DNA of 64,000 bases from assembly GCA_965261055.1 (NCBI GenBank), contig OZ253440.1:1364001-1428000 (forward strand). The letters are read 5' to 3'. Under the pieces are notes generated by a model that was not told the DNA's origin, did no database searches, and saw only the letters and a list, made by a program, of their open reading frames with translations. The position numbers and the translations under genes were made by a program. Each line of letters opens with the position of its first letter. Within the stretch, counting starts at the first letter, position 1. This stretch comes from G965261055 sp965261055 [NCBI: Fibrobacteria bacterium]. GTDB taxonomy: Bacteria; Fibrobacterota; Fibrobacteria; UBA11236. Of this stretch, positions 53,162-62,399 are shown piece by piece.

Positions 53162-55236
53162 TTTTCTTTCTCTGTTAAATTTTTGGATAAGATATTTAAA
53201 AGAGGCAATGCTTTAAACCACATCTCGCGATATTCTGTTTCTAAATCGGATTCTATGGTAATTGCTCCTCCAGCTCCAAATGTAACTTGGTTTGAATTTA
53301 TCCATAGTGAACGAATTGCAACATTGAAGCATAAACTGTTATCTCCGCCAATATATCCAATATTTCCTGTATAATGGTTGCGTTTATGTGGCTCTAAGTT
53401 TTGAATAAATTGAGTGGCTCTTGTTTTAGGTGCTCCTGTAATTGAACCCGATGGATATAGTGCGTTAAAAATGTCAGATAGTGTTGTTTTGCCTTCTATT
53501 TCTCCAGAGATACATGAAGAAAGTTGCAAAACATTAGACCATTGAGTTAATGACTTTAGAGATTGTGTTTTGATGGAATCAGGAGTGCAAATTTTAGATA
53601 AATCATTTCTAAATAAATCTGTAATCATTAAAAGTTCAGAGCTTTCTTTATCAGATTGAAAAAATTTTTTCTTTTGATTTTCTATAACAGTTTCTGTTTC
53701 AATTTGTCTAGAACCTTTCATCGGTCTTGTTAGAATATGACCTTGTGGAGAAATTTGAAAAAAGAGTTCAGGAGAAACACTTATTAAAGAACCTTCTGGT
53801 GTTTTTAAATAGGCAGAATAAGGGGCTGGAATCAAGTCTCGCAAGTTTTTATATAAAGAAACCGTATCTATGTTTTTATAAGGATAGATAAATTGATTGG
53901 TGAGGCACATTTCATAAATTTGTCCCTCCTTTAGATAATTCTTTATTTTTAGAAATTGTGCTGTGTATTGTTTTTTGGATAGGGATTTTAAAAGTGAAGG
54001 ATGGTTTTCCCAAAAAGATTGGTTTCTTTTTTGTATAAATTGACCATCCATGTTAGGTTTATTTATAGCAGAATTTTCTTTAAGTGTTGTTTCTAAAATT
54101 TTAGCTAAATCATTATGAGGTGAAGAATAAATAAAAAAGCGTTTTTCTTGATGATCCCAAACAAAAAAATTAGTCGCTTCTAGCCATAGTGATTTTTGTT
54201 CTCTATCTAGTGTTTTTACATTGGATGCGTAATCGAAGAAACCAACAAGACCGTTTTGGATAGGAAATTGATTGTTTAAATTTGTTTTAGACTTTTGTTG
54301 ATATGTTTGTAAAAAATCCAAGATGGAAGAAAATTCTAAAATTTCTTTTTTCCAAGAATTAGATTTTTGTTTTTTAAAAAAAGAACCTTTATCTAAACTC
54401 CAGATACGCTCCGAAACTCCCATGTAGCTAAATCTTTCTTGTTGTGAAACATCTGTTGTCTTTAATTGATCTCTATTTGAATCTAACCAAAAACAATAAG
54501 GCTTTGTAATAAGGTTTTTCCACAGAAGGATAGGGATTTCTAACCAAGGGTGTTCTTGGACTTGAGAGTTTGTGATGATTTCATTTAAATTTAAATCAGG
54601 AGATGTTTGATTTTTTTTTTTGGTTGCAAGAGGAATAAATTTGTGTGTTAAATTATGTATCTCGAAGAAATTTTGAATGATCTTTTTTCCGTTGACTGTA
54701 CCAATAGATTCTGGATGGAATTGCAACCCATAGAAAGGTTTGTCCGTTAATGAGATTGCCATAATTTTAGAGTCTTCTTGACTTGTTGCCAAAATATTAA
54801 CAGTAGAAGGAACGCAAGAGTTATCTAAAACTAGGGAATGATAACGAACGGCTTTGAATGGGTTTGGTAGGTCTTTAAATAATGCTTTTTGATTGTGAAT
54901 GATTTTAGAGTACTTTCCATGGAAGGTATTAGAAGATTTTTTAATCTTCATTTTTTCTGAAAATCCAATGCCTTGCATTCCTAAACAAATGCCTAAAATA
55001 GGAATGTTTTTAGATTGTTCTAGAAGTTTTGAACAGTATCCAAAATCAGATTTTTTTTCAACTGTACCTGGTCCTGGTGACAGAATAATTGTGTCAAAAC
55101 TTTCCCATTCATTGGTTTCTAGCCAAGGGTTACTGTTAACAACAACAGTAGGTTCATAACCTGTAACATTCCAGATTAAATTTTTTAATAAATAAGAGTA
55201 AGAATCATAGTTATCAATTAATAATACTTTAATCAT
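53158..55236 (-). CDS. pabAB: fused aminodeoxychorismate synthase (PabA-PabB)
   Basis: 692 residues. Residues 1-200 are a class I glutamine amidotransferase (IDNYDSYSYLLKNL, LSPGPGT, catalytic Cys in ILGICLGMQGIGF, His/Glu in GLQFHPESIGT). Residues about 380-690 are a chorismate-binding domain (KQYTAQFLKIKNYLKEGQIY, EMCLTNQFIYP, SVSPELFF, TRPMKGSRQ, PSGSITGAPKTRA, IGYIGGDNSLCFNVAIRS). The Lys in RPMKGS is the PabB catalytic lysine; anthranilate synthase has Ala there (PIAGT). It therefore makes 4-amino-4-deoxychorismate for folate, or for secondary metabolites. No lyase (pabC) is adjacent. The start is 42 bases below the epimerase gene. Confidence 0.92.
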   Translation of the reverse strand: MIKVLLIDNYDSYSYLLKNLIWNVTGYEPTVVVNSNPWLETNEWESFDTIILSPGPGTVEKKSDFGYCSKLLEQSKNIPILGICLGMQGIGFSEKMKIKKSSNTFHGKYSKIIHNQKALFKDLPNPFKAVRYHSLVLDNSCVPSTVNILATSQEDSKIMAISLTDKPFYGLQFHPESIGTVNGKKIIQNFFEIHNLTHKFIPLATKKKNQTSPDLNLNEIITNSQVQEHPWLEIPILLWKNLITKPYCFWLDSNRDQLKTTDVSQQERFSYMGVSERIWSLDKGSFFKKQKSNSWKKEILEFSSILDFLQTYQQKSKTNLNNQFPIQNGLVGFFDYASNVKTLDREQKSLWLEATNFFVWDHQEKRFFIYSSPHNDLAKILETTLKENSAINKPNMDGQFIQKRNQSFWENHPSLLKSLSKKQYTAQFLKIKNYLKEGQIYEMCLTNQFIYPYKNIDTVSLYKNLRDLIPAPYSAYLKTPEGSLISVSPELFFQISPQGHILTRPMKGSRQIETETVIENQKKKFFQSDKESSELLMITDLFRNDLSKICTPDSIKTQSLKSLTQWSNVLQLSSCISGEIEGKTTLSDIFNALYPSGSITGAPKTRATQFIQNLEPHKRNHYTGNIGYIGGDNSLCFNVAIRSLWINSNQVTFGAGGAITIESDLETEYREMWFKALPLLNILSKNLTEKEK

Positions 55237-55278
55237 AATATTTCTGTGTCACTAAAATTTTGCACTAAGAATTAAATA

Positions 55279-56082
55279 TTAGATGAATGTTTTAAAAAAA
55301 ATTTCAGAAGATTTTATTGCTTTTTGATATTCTTGATTAAAAGGATATAAGTCAGGAGTGTAGTCTCCTTGATAGCACATTTGGGATAATTGATTTTGAA
55401 TTTTGTCAAAGGGAATGTTTCCTTCTCCAAATAGCAAATGTTTATGAGTCCGATCTTGAATATCCTCAAGGTGTAGGTTGTAAATATAAGGAGCTAATTT
55501 ATTGAGCATCTCTGAAATATTTTCCCCTAAAACATGACTGTGTCCTATATCAAAATTGGCACCAATTTTACCTTGAAATTTTTGGCATAATTCTAAAAGT
55601 TGCGAGCTAGAATGAATAATATGTTCGGGTTCTTGTTCCACTCCTAATTGAACGGATCCTTGATAATTAGAAAAAAGCCATTCAAAAAAGTCATAATACA
55701 GGTTGATTTGATTTTGTAGCGGTATATTGGAGTTGACAATTCCCGATGTGATTGTTAGATGGGGAGCATTTAGTAATTCTGCGATTTTGAGGCATTGTAA
55801 AATTATGTTCCATTTGATTTCTCTTTGTGTTTTATTTTCTTCGCAAATACTTGGGTAATATATTTGTTTGTTAAGTAAAAGGAGGTGCCCCAAATGGATA
55901 TTGCGAATAGTTAAATCATTCTCTTGAAAGATATGTAAAGTTTGTTTCCAAAAATCGGAACTTTGATTTAAAAATTCTGGTAAAATGACGAGTTCAATAC
56001 CTGTAAAGATAGAGGGCTTTATGATTTTACAAAGTTCTTTAAAAGGACGATTGGGTAGTGACCCTGTGCTATAACATAACAT
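55279..56082 (-). CDS. xylose-isomerase-like TIM barrel (sugar epimerase-like)
   Basis: 267 residues. Superfamily features: a Glu in QLGVEQEPEH, Asp/His in IGANFDIGHSHVLG, NLHLEDIQDRTHKHLLFGEG and GNIPFDKIQNQL. The last metal Glu of the family is replaced by Asp or lost (YTPDLYPF). It overlaps the 3' end of the eboD-like gene by 14 bases, so the two are surely cotranslated and probably act on the same metabolite. Not the same as eboE, which is longer and lies on the other strand. Confidence 0.82.
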   Translation of the reverse strand: MLCYSTGSLPNRPFKELCKIIKPSIFTGIELVILPEFLNQSSDFWKQTLHIFQENDLTIRNIHLGHLLLLNKQIYYPSICEENKTQREIKWNIILQCLKIAELLNAPHLTITSGIVNSNIPLQNQINLYYDFFEWLFSNYQGSVQLGVEQEPEHIIHSSSQLLELCQKFQGKIGANFDIGHSHVLGENISEMLNKLAPYIYNLHLEDIQDRTHKHLLFGEGNIPFDKIQNQLSQMCYQGDYTPDLYPFNQEYQKAIKSSEIFFKTFI

Positions 56083-57178
56083 GAAAAAAATCTCTTAAAA
56101 CTAATTTTAAATCCTCTAAGTTAACGCTAAATAGTAAGCTACCATTATTGAGGTAGGGTTTACCGAGTTGTTCAATAAAGATAAATTGAAAGTTGTTCGC
56201 TGTTTTTTTATTGTCTTTTAGGAGTGTTTCTAAAATTAAATCAAGATTTTGAAAAGATGGTATTTTCGGTTTTGGTAGTAAGTCTAATAATTCATTTTGT
56301 TTTTTTAATTCTGATTCAGGCATGATTTTTAAGTGGTAAGCTAGTTTTCCCGCAAATTTTAAACCAATCCAAACGGCTTCACCGTGTAACAATGCGTTGT
56401 GAGAGATATATTCTAAAGCGTGTCCTAGGGTATGACCGTATTCTAAAACTAAACCTTGCTGTTTTTCAGATGGATCAAGCTTTGCTATAATTTTCTTTTG
56501 TTCTAGGGAGTGCTCAATAATTAGATTTAAGATGTTTTTGTCTTGTTTTAAATGCTGTAAATTATCAATACACTTTTGATAATGTTTCTCACCTAAAATT
56601 AAAGCATTTTTGCAATATTCGGTTAGAGCTGAATTAATTTGTCTTTGAGGCTCTGTTGTAATAAAATCATAGTTGATAAATACAGCTTGAGGATGAGAAA
56701 AACAGCCCCATTTATTTTTACTTCCATGGAAGTTAATTGATTGCTTATTAGAAATAACAACATCAGATTGAGCCATTAGTGTTGTAGGGACATGTATAAA
56801 GCGAATGCCACGATATAATAAGGAAGCTACTAAACCGCCTAAATTAAGAATTCCACCTCCACCAAAATTCAAAATTAAAGAGCGTCTTGTGGCTTTAAGG
56901 TCTAAAATGCGTTGTCCTAATGCATTGAGGTTTTCAATATTTTTATTACTTTCTCCAGAAGGAACTGTTAGCCAATAGCTTGTTTTTTGAGGAGGTAAAT
57001 ATTTTTGGAGAGTGTTCTGGTGTAGTTTGATAATCTGAGAGTCAGATATAATAAAAAGTACATCAAAATCAAGCTTGTTCAGCCATAAGTACATATTCTT
57101 TAAGGATTTGATCCCTTTGTAAATAGGGGTTTCTCCTAATAGAGGAGATATAAAAAATTCAGTATTTGTCATTGGCAT
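56069..57178 (-). CDS. eboD: EboD-like sugar phosphate cyclase (dehydroquinate synthase family)
   Basis: 369 residues. The NAD/metal core of the family is present: LTVPSGESNKN, NFGGGGILNLGGLVASLLYRG, HVPTTLMAQSDVVISNKQ SIN, SALTEYCKNALI, YGHTLGHALE and LLHGEAVWIGL (zinc ligands Glu and two His). Asn replaces the Asp after GGG (GGGILN), and 'PTTLMAqSD...S.KQsiN' resembles 2-deoxy-scyllo-inosose-synthase- and EboD-type cyclases rather than true AroB. It should cyclise a sugar phosphate to a cyclitol; the product is unknown. It is divergent from eboE (44 bases between start codons). Confidence 0.82.
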   Translation of the reverse strand: MPMTNTEFFISPLLGETPIYKGIKSLKNMYLWLNKLDFDVLFIISDSQIIKLHQNTLQKYLPPQKTSYWLTVPSGESNKNIENLNALGQRILDLKATRRSLILNFGGGGILNLGGLVASLLYRGIRFIHVPTTLMAQSDVVISNKQSINFHGSKNKWGCFSHPQAVFINYDFITTEPQRQINSALTEYCKNALILGEKHYQKCIDNLQHLKQDKNILNLIIEHSLEQKKIIAKLDPSEKQQGLVLEYGHTLGHALEYISHNALLHGEAVWIGLKFAGKLAYHLKIMPESELKKQNELLDLLPKPKIPSFQNLDLILETLLKDNKKTANNFQFIFIEQLGKPYLNNGSLLFSVNLEDLKLVLRDFFHVML

Positions 57179-57222
57179 AATTTAAAGCAGGATTATTTAA
57201 CATTTTACTAAATTTTTAAGTG

Positions 57223-58437
57223 ATGTCCAATGTATTTAATTCTAAATGGACTTATAGTTCTAATGTATTTAATTTAACTTCCTTAAATGTTTGGAAGGAA
57301 AAGATGGTTTTTTTTGGGAAAGCGATCAAAGAACAGATTAATAAGCCACGGTTAGATTTAGGATTGTGGATAAGTGCTACAGTGTTAGAGGAAGTTTCTT
57401 CTAAAGAAAATTTATTAGAGATACTTAATCTTTTAAAAGTAAATGATTTGAATGCTTTTACTATGAATGGTTTTCCTTATGGTAATTTTCATCAAAAAAT
57501 TGTTAAGACAAATGTTTATTTACCTGACTGGAGTACGTTAGAAAGATTGACTTACACATTGGATTGTGCGAAGTTCTTAACAAAATTAACTAGATATTCT
57601 AAAGTGACAATTTCGACATTACCATTGGGTTGGTCTTTGTTTTGGAATGAATCTAAAATGGTACAAGCTGTTCAAAATTTATTTGAATTGATTGAAGAAT
57701 TAAAGAAAGTAGAAGATACAACAGGAGTTCAAATTCAAGTTTGTTTGGAGCCCGAGCCAGGCTGTGTTTTGGAACACACGAAACAAACAGTTGATTTTTG
57801 GAATCAAAAAATTCTTTCTTACGCTAAATTAAAAGGTTATTCTAACGAAGTTGTGTGTCGTTATTTAGGTGTTTGCTATGATACTTGTCATCAAAGTGTA
57901 CAATTTGAAAATGTAATTGAAAGTTTAAAATTATTTGTTGAAAATGGTATTTCAATTGGAAAAATACAAGTTTCAAATGCACTAGAGTTTCTTCCAGATA
58001 GGAATAAAGATACACTTTCTCAGAGAGAAGTTTTTGTTGAAGAAAAGTTTTTGCATCAAACGCGTAGCTTAGAAAAAACAGGAGTTGTTAGAAGTTATGA
58101 TGATTTAGATTTAGCTTTAAAGGATAAAGAAATTAATTGGAGTACTCCTTGGAGAACACATTATCATTTGCCTTTATTTTTGGAAGAAACTTTAGACCAA
58201 AATATGCGCTCATCACAAAGTATTTTTAAAACAACAATACAGGATACACTAGATGCTGTTAAGTATGCTTTAGATCTTAAATTGTGTGAACATTTTGAAA
58301 TAGAAACATACACTTGGTCTACTTTACCTGCAGAGTGGTGTCCTACCAATGATTTCAGTCTTGCTCAGAATATTTCTAAGGAATGGTTATGGATGGAAAA
58401 TAAGGTAAAAGAATTTTCAATAATGGGTAAAATTTGA
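57223..58437 (+). CDS. eboE: EboE-like TIM barrel
   Basis: 404 residues from the ATG at 57223; a GTG one codon earlier is possible. The sequence SLNVWKEKMVFFGKAIKEQI, LDLGLWISA, AFTMNGFPYGNFHQKIVKTN, VYLPDWSTLERLTYT and ISTLPLGWSLFW follows the EboE pattern ('LNGFPYG.FH...VKe.VYlPDW'). A second half with VCLEPEPGCVLEH, GVCYDTCHQSVQF and HFEIETYTW supplies likely metal ligands (Glu, Asp/His, Glu). EboE is part of the ebo operon, whose role in cyanobacteria is tied to moving scytonemin precursors; the chemical step is unknown. Coupled to eboF by a 4-base overlap. Confidence 0.87.
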   Translation: MSNVFNSKWTYSSNVFNLTSLNVWKEKMVFFGKAIKEQINKPRLDLGLWISATVLEEVSSKENLLEILNLLKVNDLNAFTMNGFPYGNFHQKIVKTNVYLPDWSTLERLTYTLDCAKFLTKLTRYSKVTISTLPLGWSLFWNESKMVQAVQNLFELIEELKKVEDTTGVQIQVCLEPEPGCVLEHTKQTVDFWNQKILSYAKLKGYSNEVVCRYLGVCYDTCHQSVQFENVIESLKLFVENGISIGKIQVSNALEFLPDRNKDTLSQREVFVEEKFLHQTRSLEKTGVVRSYDDLDLALKDKEINWSTPWRTHYHLPLFLEETLDQNMRSSQSIFKTTIQDTLDAVKYALDLKLCEHFEIETYTWSTLPAEWCPTNDFSLAQNISKEWLWMENKVKEFSIMGKI

Positions 58438-59819
58438 AAAGATTAGCTGTTTTAAATGTTGTTGGATTAACTGAAAGTTTAATAAGTAATATAACCCCTC
58501 ATTTGAAATCTTGTTTCAATAATTACAAAACAAGTTATTTGAAAGAACAATTTCCAGCAGTTACTTGTACCAGTCAGGTTTGTATGCTAACAGGAAAAAA
58601 TCCTTCAGATCATGGGATTGTAGCGAATGGTTGGTATTTTAAAGAATTGGCGGAAATAGGTTTTTGGAAACAAAATAATAATTTGATAGATTCTCCAAAG
58701 ATTTGGGATGTTCTCAAAAAACAAAATAATAGCTTTACTTGTGCCCAACTTTTTTGGTGGTACAATATGTATGCTGATGTTGATTACAGCATTACACCTC
58801 GCCCCCATTATCCAGCGGATGGTCGTAAAATTTTTGATATTTATACACAACCAAGCTCACTTAAAGAAGGTGTTGTAGAAGATATTGGGGAATTTCCATT
58901 TTTTAATTTTTGGGGACCAAAATCTGGAATAGAGTCTTCAGACTGGATTTCTAAAAGTGCTAAATATGTATTTGAAAAACATCAGCCAAATTTAAATCTT
59001 GTGTATCTTCCTCATCTTGATTACAGTTTACAACAATTGGGACCAAATCATCCTGATGTTCAAAATGAACTCAAAAAAATAGATGTTGTTGTTGGTGACT
59101 TAATCTCTTTCTATAAAGATAGGGACACAGAGGTTATGATTGTTTCTGAATATGGAATTACAGAAGTGAACCAAGTTTTACATCCAAATCGAGTTTTAAG
59201 AAAAGTAGGATATCTTCAAGTTCAAAAGAGTCTTTCTTGGGAGTTGTTAGACTGTGGAGCTAGTGAAGCTTTTGCAGTTAGTGATCATCAAATTTGTCAT
59301 ATTTATGTTAAAGACAAACGAAAAATCCCTGAAATAGTCTGTTTGTTTGAGAAACAAGAGGGACATTTAAATATTCTATTTGGAGAAGCTATTAAAGAGA
59401 ATAACCTTAATCATGATCGTAGTGGTGATATCATTTTAATGTCTAAACCCAACTTTTGGTATTCTTATTATTACTGGCTAGATGATCGGTTTGCACCTGA
59501 TTTTTCTCGCTGTATTGATATTCATCGGAAATCAGGTTATGATCCTTGTGAATTATTTATTGATCCTAAACTTTTGTTCCCCAAATTAAAAATGATTAAA
59601 ACCCTAATTAAGAAATTTTTAGGCTTTCGTTATTATATGGATATCATTCCTTTAGATACAAGTCTTATTAAAGGGAGTCACGGAACACCTGTAGAGGATC
59701 GGCAAGCGGGTCCTTTGATGATGTGCTCTTATAAGAAAATGGAAGCACAAATCAAAACATTACCGATTACGAGTGTTTATCAAATAATTTTGAATTATTT
59801 TCAAGATATAGATGATTAG
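58434..59819 (+). CDS. eboF: EboF-like alkaline-phosphatase-superfamily protein
   Basis: 461 residues from a TTG that overlaps the eboE stop (TTGA). Nucleotide-pyrophosphatase/phosphodiesterase superfamily: the metal/nucleophile region EQFPAVTCTSQVCMLTGKNP SDHG has Thr/Ser after FPAVTC, with LPHLDYSLQQLGPNHP and a final SHGTPVEDRQAG supplying Asp/His ligands. VLNVVGL at the start replaces the usual 'D.l' start, and VSEYGI stands where 'SDHG' is typical, so some ligands are changed. Gene order eboE-eboF matches known ebo operons. Its 3' end overlaps rsgA (opposite strand) by 4 bases. Confidence 0.85.
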   Translation: MKRLAVLNVVGLTESLISNITPHLKSCFNNYKTSYLKEQFPAVTCTSQVCMLTGKNPSDHGIVANGWYFKELAEIGFWKQNNNLIDSPKIWDVLKKQNNSFTCAQLFWWYNMYADVDYSITPRPHYPADGRKIFDIYTQPSSLKEGVVEDIGEFPFFNFWGPKSGIESSDWISKSAKYVFEKHQPNLNLVYLPHLDYSLQQLGPNHPDVQNELKKIDVVVGDLISFYKDRDTEVMIVSEYGITEVNQVLHPNRVLRKVGYLQVQKSLSWELLDCGASEAFAVSDHQICHIYVKDKRKIPEIVCLFEKQEGHLNILFGEAIKENNLNHDRSGDIILMSKPNFWYSYYYWLDDRFAPDFSRCIDIHRKSGYDPCELFIDPKLLFPKLKMIKTLIKKFLGFRYYMDIIPLDTSLIKGSHGTPVEDRQAGPLMMCSYKKMEAQIKTLPITSVYQIILNYFQDIDD

Positions 59820-60853
59820 AAAGCGATTATGGATTCCTCTCGTTTTTTTTCTCTTAATATTTTAAGATAAGATTGATAGCGAAATTCTGGGATTTTTTTT
59901 TGTACAACAGCTTCCTTAATTGCACAATTTTTTTCTTTGTCATGCAAACAATTTCTAAACTGACATTGATTAATAAAAGAATCCCATCCAAAAAAGTGAA
60001 CAGGAATGTCATTTAATTTTAGATCCCATGCACTAAGTCCACGAATTCCTGGAGAGTCTATTAAATAGCCATTATCTTTTTCAAAAAAATAAAGTTTGGA
60101 TGAAATGGTTGTGTGTCGTCCTTTTTTATCAGATTGACTGACCTCTTGGATTTTAATTTGATTTTGAGGGAAAAAGTGTTGAATAAGGCTTGATTTACCA
60201 ACTCCTGATGGACCTGTTAAAAGACTTTTTTTGGAAGAAATTTTATGAGAGAAGGTCTCTAAACCTTGTTTCGTTTTACACGAAAATTGATATAAAGGTA
60301 AGCCTTGTTCTAGAAAGTATTTTAGATGATTTAAGCTTTCTTCGTTATCTGTTTGCAAATCTTGTTTGTTGATACCTATAATAAATGGAATTTTTAGATA
60401 AGCAAGTCTTAACAAATAGCGATCTAATAAATGAATATTGAACACAGGATCTTTCAAGGAGAAAAGGATGATGACTTGATCAATATTAGAAGCTAGGACA
60501 AGTTTTTTGTTTTTTCGATCTTGAGGTCCAGGTCGATAAAATACACTTTTGCGAGGGCTAATTTTAGTGATAAAGCCTATTTTAGATTGTGTTTCTGAAA
60601 ATAAAACTTGATCTCCAACAGTGATTTGATTGTAATCTTTAAGATGGATATTTGAATGTAAATAACAATTAAAGTAGTCTTGTTTTGTAGGAGAAAAGAT
60701 GCGGTAGGTTCGGCGGTGAACCTCAAAGACAATTCCTTCTTGTTGATTCTTTAAATCCAAACCTAATTTTTTAGAGTAATACTGGTTTTCTTTCGCTTCA
60801 CGAGACCAACGAGCTAAGCTAGGCGTATTTTCTTCTGTATCAAAATTATTCAT
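59816..60853 (-). CDS. rsgA: ribosome small subunit GTPase RsgA
   Basis: 345 residues. Circularly permuted GTPase: OB-fold first, then G4 (GINKQDL), G1 (LTGPSGVGKSSLIQHFFP), G3 (DSPGIRGL), and a C-terminal zinc knuckle CQFRNCLHDKEKNC (Cys-x4-Cys-x-His-x5-Cys). Assists late 30S maturation. Downstream of it, going the other way, is eboF. Confidence 0.95.
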   Translation of the reverse strand: MNNFDTEENTPSLARWSREAKENQYYSKKLGLDLKNQQEGIVFEVHRRTYRIFSPTKQDYFNCYLHSNIHLKDYNQITVGDQVLFSETQSKIGFITKISPRKSVFYRPGPQDRKNKKLVLASNIDQVIILFSLKDPVFNIHLLDRYLLRLAYLKIPFIIGINKQDLQTDNEESLNHLKYFLEQGLPLYQFSCKTKQGLETFSHKISSKKSLLTGPSGVGKSSLIQHFFPQNQIKIQEVSQSDKKGRHTTISSKLYFFEKDNGYLIDSPGIRGLSAWDLKLNDIPVHFFGWDSFINQCQFRNCLHDKEKNCAIKEAVVQKKIPEFRYQSYLKILREKKREESIIAF

Positions 60854-60860
60854 GATCGTA

Positions 60861-61775
60861 TTAAAATTTAAAAGACAGACTCAAGGAATGAGCAACGCTT
60901 AGTGAATTATGAATTTGGGTAGAATAATCAAAGTTAAAAGATGAAAACTGAAGACCAGAACCTAGAGAACTTTTTGTACTTGTGTTTAAAATAGATTTTC
61001 CAAATCTAAATGAAAACCATTCATAAAGATTTAAACTAATTCCTACTGGAAATGAGATTTTTTGATCTGTTGAGGTTTGAATATCAAATAGTAAATCTGT
61101 ATTAAATTTTGAGGACCATATATAACTGTAAAAGATACCAACTTGCAAAGTTGTTGGAGAGAAGATATCATTTTGAGGAGATATCACGAATAAATCAGCA
61201 TTGGTAATGCTCCCTCCAATAAACAATGTTTGTAGTATTTGATATCGAAAACCTAAATCTAAAATAAAAGTGTGGTAGAAAAATCTTTCAATATTATTTA
61301 AAACATAACTTAGACTTATTCCTGAATGTAATTTTTGAGTCCATTTGTATCCATAGCCTGATTGAATTTTGAGAGCATAGGCTTGATATGAAGTAACCGA
61401 TTCTCCAAAATCATCAAAGCCTTCAATAGGGTAAAATCCTAAAGAACGAATACTACTAAAAAAAGATTTTTTTTGATGATTGAGAGAAAAAGCAAGATTT
61501 GTAACTTGGGCTTTAAATTCAGTAGAAGGATAGGTTTGACTAAAACCAATTTGTGAGTGTGTGTCCAAGCTAATAACAGGGTTCAAATCAATAGAAGAAA
61601 AAATTAGACTTCTGGGATGTGCTACGCCAGAACCAGACCAGGCTATAGTTTGTGGGCTTAAATCTAGTTTTAGGATTTGGAAACTGCTAGACCCTTTTCT
61701 CTGATTGAAAGGTAATGTGAGTGCAAAAGTAATTTGGACACAAAAGTAAAGAAAAAGAAGTATCTTTGAGTGCAC
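60861..61775 (-). CDS. porQ: PorQ/PorV-like outer-membrane protein
   Basis: 304 residues from a GTG right after the lolA-like stop. Signal peptide to about residue 19, then GSSSFQILKLDLSPQTIAWS and a series of amphipathic strands ending in SLSLSFKF with a C-terminal Phe. The opening 'F..L.L....a..a.G' layout is that of PorQ/PorV/UPF0164 barrels, which in type IX secretion help anchor cargo. The presence of a type IX sorting domain at 19306 supports this. Not certain, since sequence similarity in this group is low. Confidence 0.65.
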   Translation of the reverse strand: MHSKILLFLYFCVQITFALTLPFNQRKGSSSFQILKLDLSPQTIAWSGSGVAHPRSLIFSSIDLNPVISLDTHSQIGFSQTYPSTEFKAQVTNLAFSLNHQKKSFFSSIRSLGFYPIEGFDDFGESVTSYQAYALKIQSGYGYKWTQKLHSGISLSYVLNNIERFFYHTFILDLGFRYQILQTLFIGGSITNADLFVISPQNDIFSPTTLQVGIFYSYIWSSKFNTDLLFDIQTSTDQKISFPVGISLNLYEWFSFRFGKSILNTSTKSSLGSGLQFSSFNFDYSTQIHNSLSVAHSLSLSFKF

Positions 61776-62399
61776 TTACTTTCTTAAGTCAATGACTTCA
61801 ACACCTAGAGGTTTTTTAAAGTGTATTTGTTGTTTTATATTCCTTTGCACTTTTTTAAGTGTATAGGTTGTTTCATTGCCTGCAACATCAACGAGAATTA
61901 TCTTTCGTGGAACAAAGGATGAACTTACAAATAAAGAAGCTTTGGTGTAAAATTCTTCTTTGGGAATAAAGTTGATTTTGTATTGAGGATCTTTACGGTG
62001 TTCCGTATATTTGCGAACTTTTTTGACATCCCATTTTAACATTGTTTTCAGAATACTAAGGGGATTTAAAGAAGGGTCGTTACAACGGTTGTTAGAAACA
62101 GTAACTTGTTCATTTTGCTTAGAGTATTTCCAGAAAATACATTCCTTAAGAACTAACTCTACACTGGGAGTTTTTAATTGGAAGTCACCTCCTTCTACAT
62201 AGATAGAACCCTCGTAAATATTTGTTGATCTCAATAAAGAATGAAAAGAATGAACTTTGAATTGAGCATGAATAGATTCAGCTTTCAAATAATATTTTTT
62301 AACAGCATCAACAAGAGCATCTCCTGAAATAGCTTTAGGATTACTGAAGGAAGAAAAAATTAAGGTTAAAATTAAAATAATAATGTTGCTGTATCGCAT
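61776..62399 (-). CDS. lolA: LolA-like outer-membrane lipoprotein carrier
   Basis: 207 residues from the ATG at 62399, which has AAGGA upstream; an earlier in-frame start is less likely. Signal peptide MRYSNIIILILTLIFSSFS, then ALVDAVKKYYLKAESIHAQF (the LolA start), a middle strand region and NFIPKEEFYTKASLFVSSSF then VPRKIILVDVAGNETTYTL, the usual LolA end. Would carry lipoproteins across the periplasm. Its stop touches the porQ-like start. Confidence 0.85.
   Translation of the reverse strand: MRYSNIIILILTLIFSSFSNPKAISGDALVDAVKKYYLKAESIHAQFKVHSFHSLLRSTNIYEGSIYVEGGDFQLKTPSVELVLKECIFWKYSKQNEQVTVSNNRCNDPSLNPLSILKTMLKWDVKKVRKYTEHRKDPQYKINFIPKEEFYTKASLFVSSSFVPRKIILVDVAGNETTYTLKKVQRNIKQQIHFKKPLGVEVIDLRK

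Noticed and set aside
53158-55236. Anthranilate synthase (TrpE-TrpG fusion) to complete the trpDC set
   Set aside because: The RPMKGS motif has the PabB catalytic lysine where TrpE has Ala, so aminodeoxychorismate synthase is preferred.
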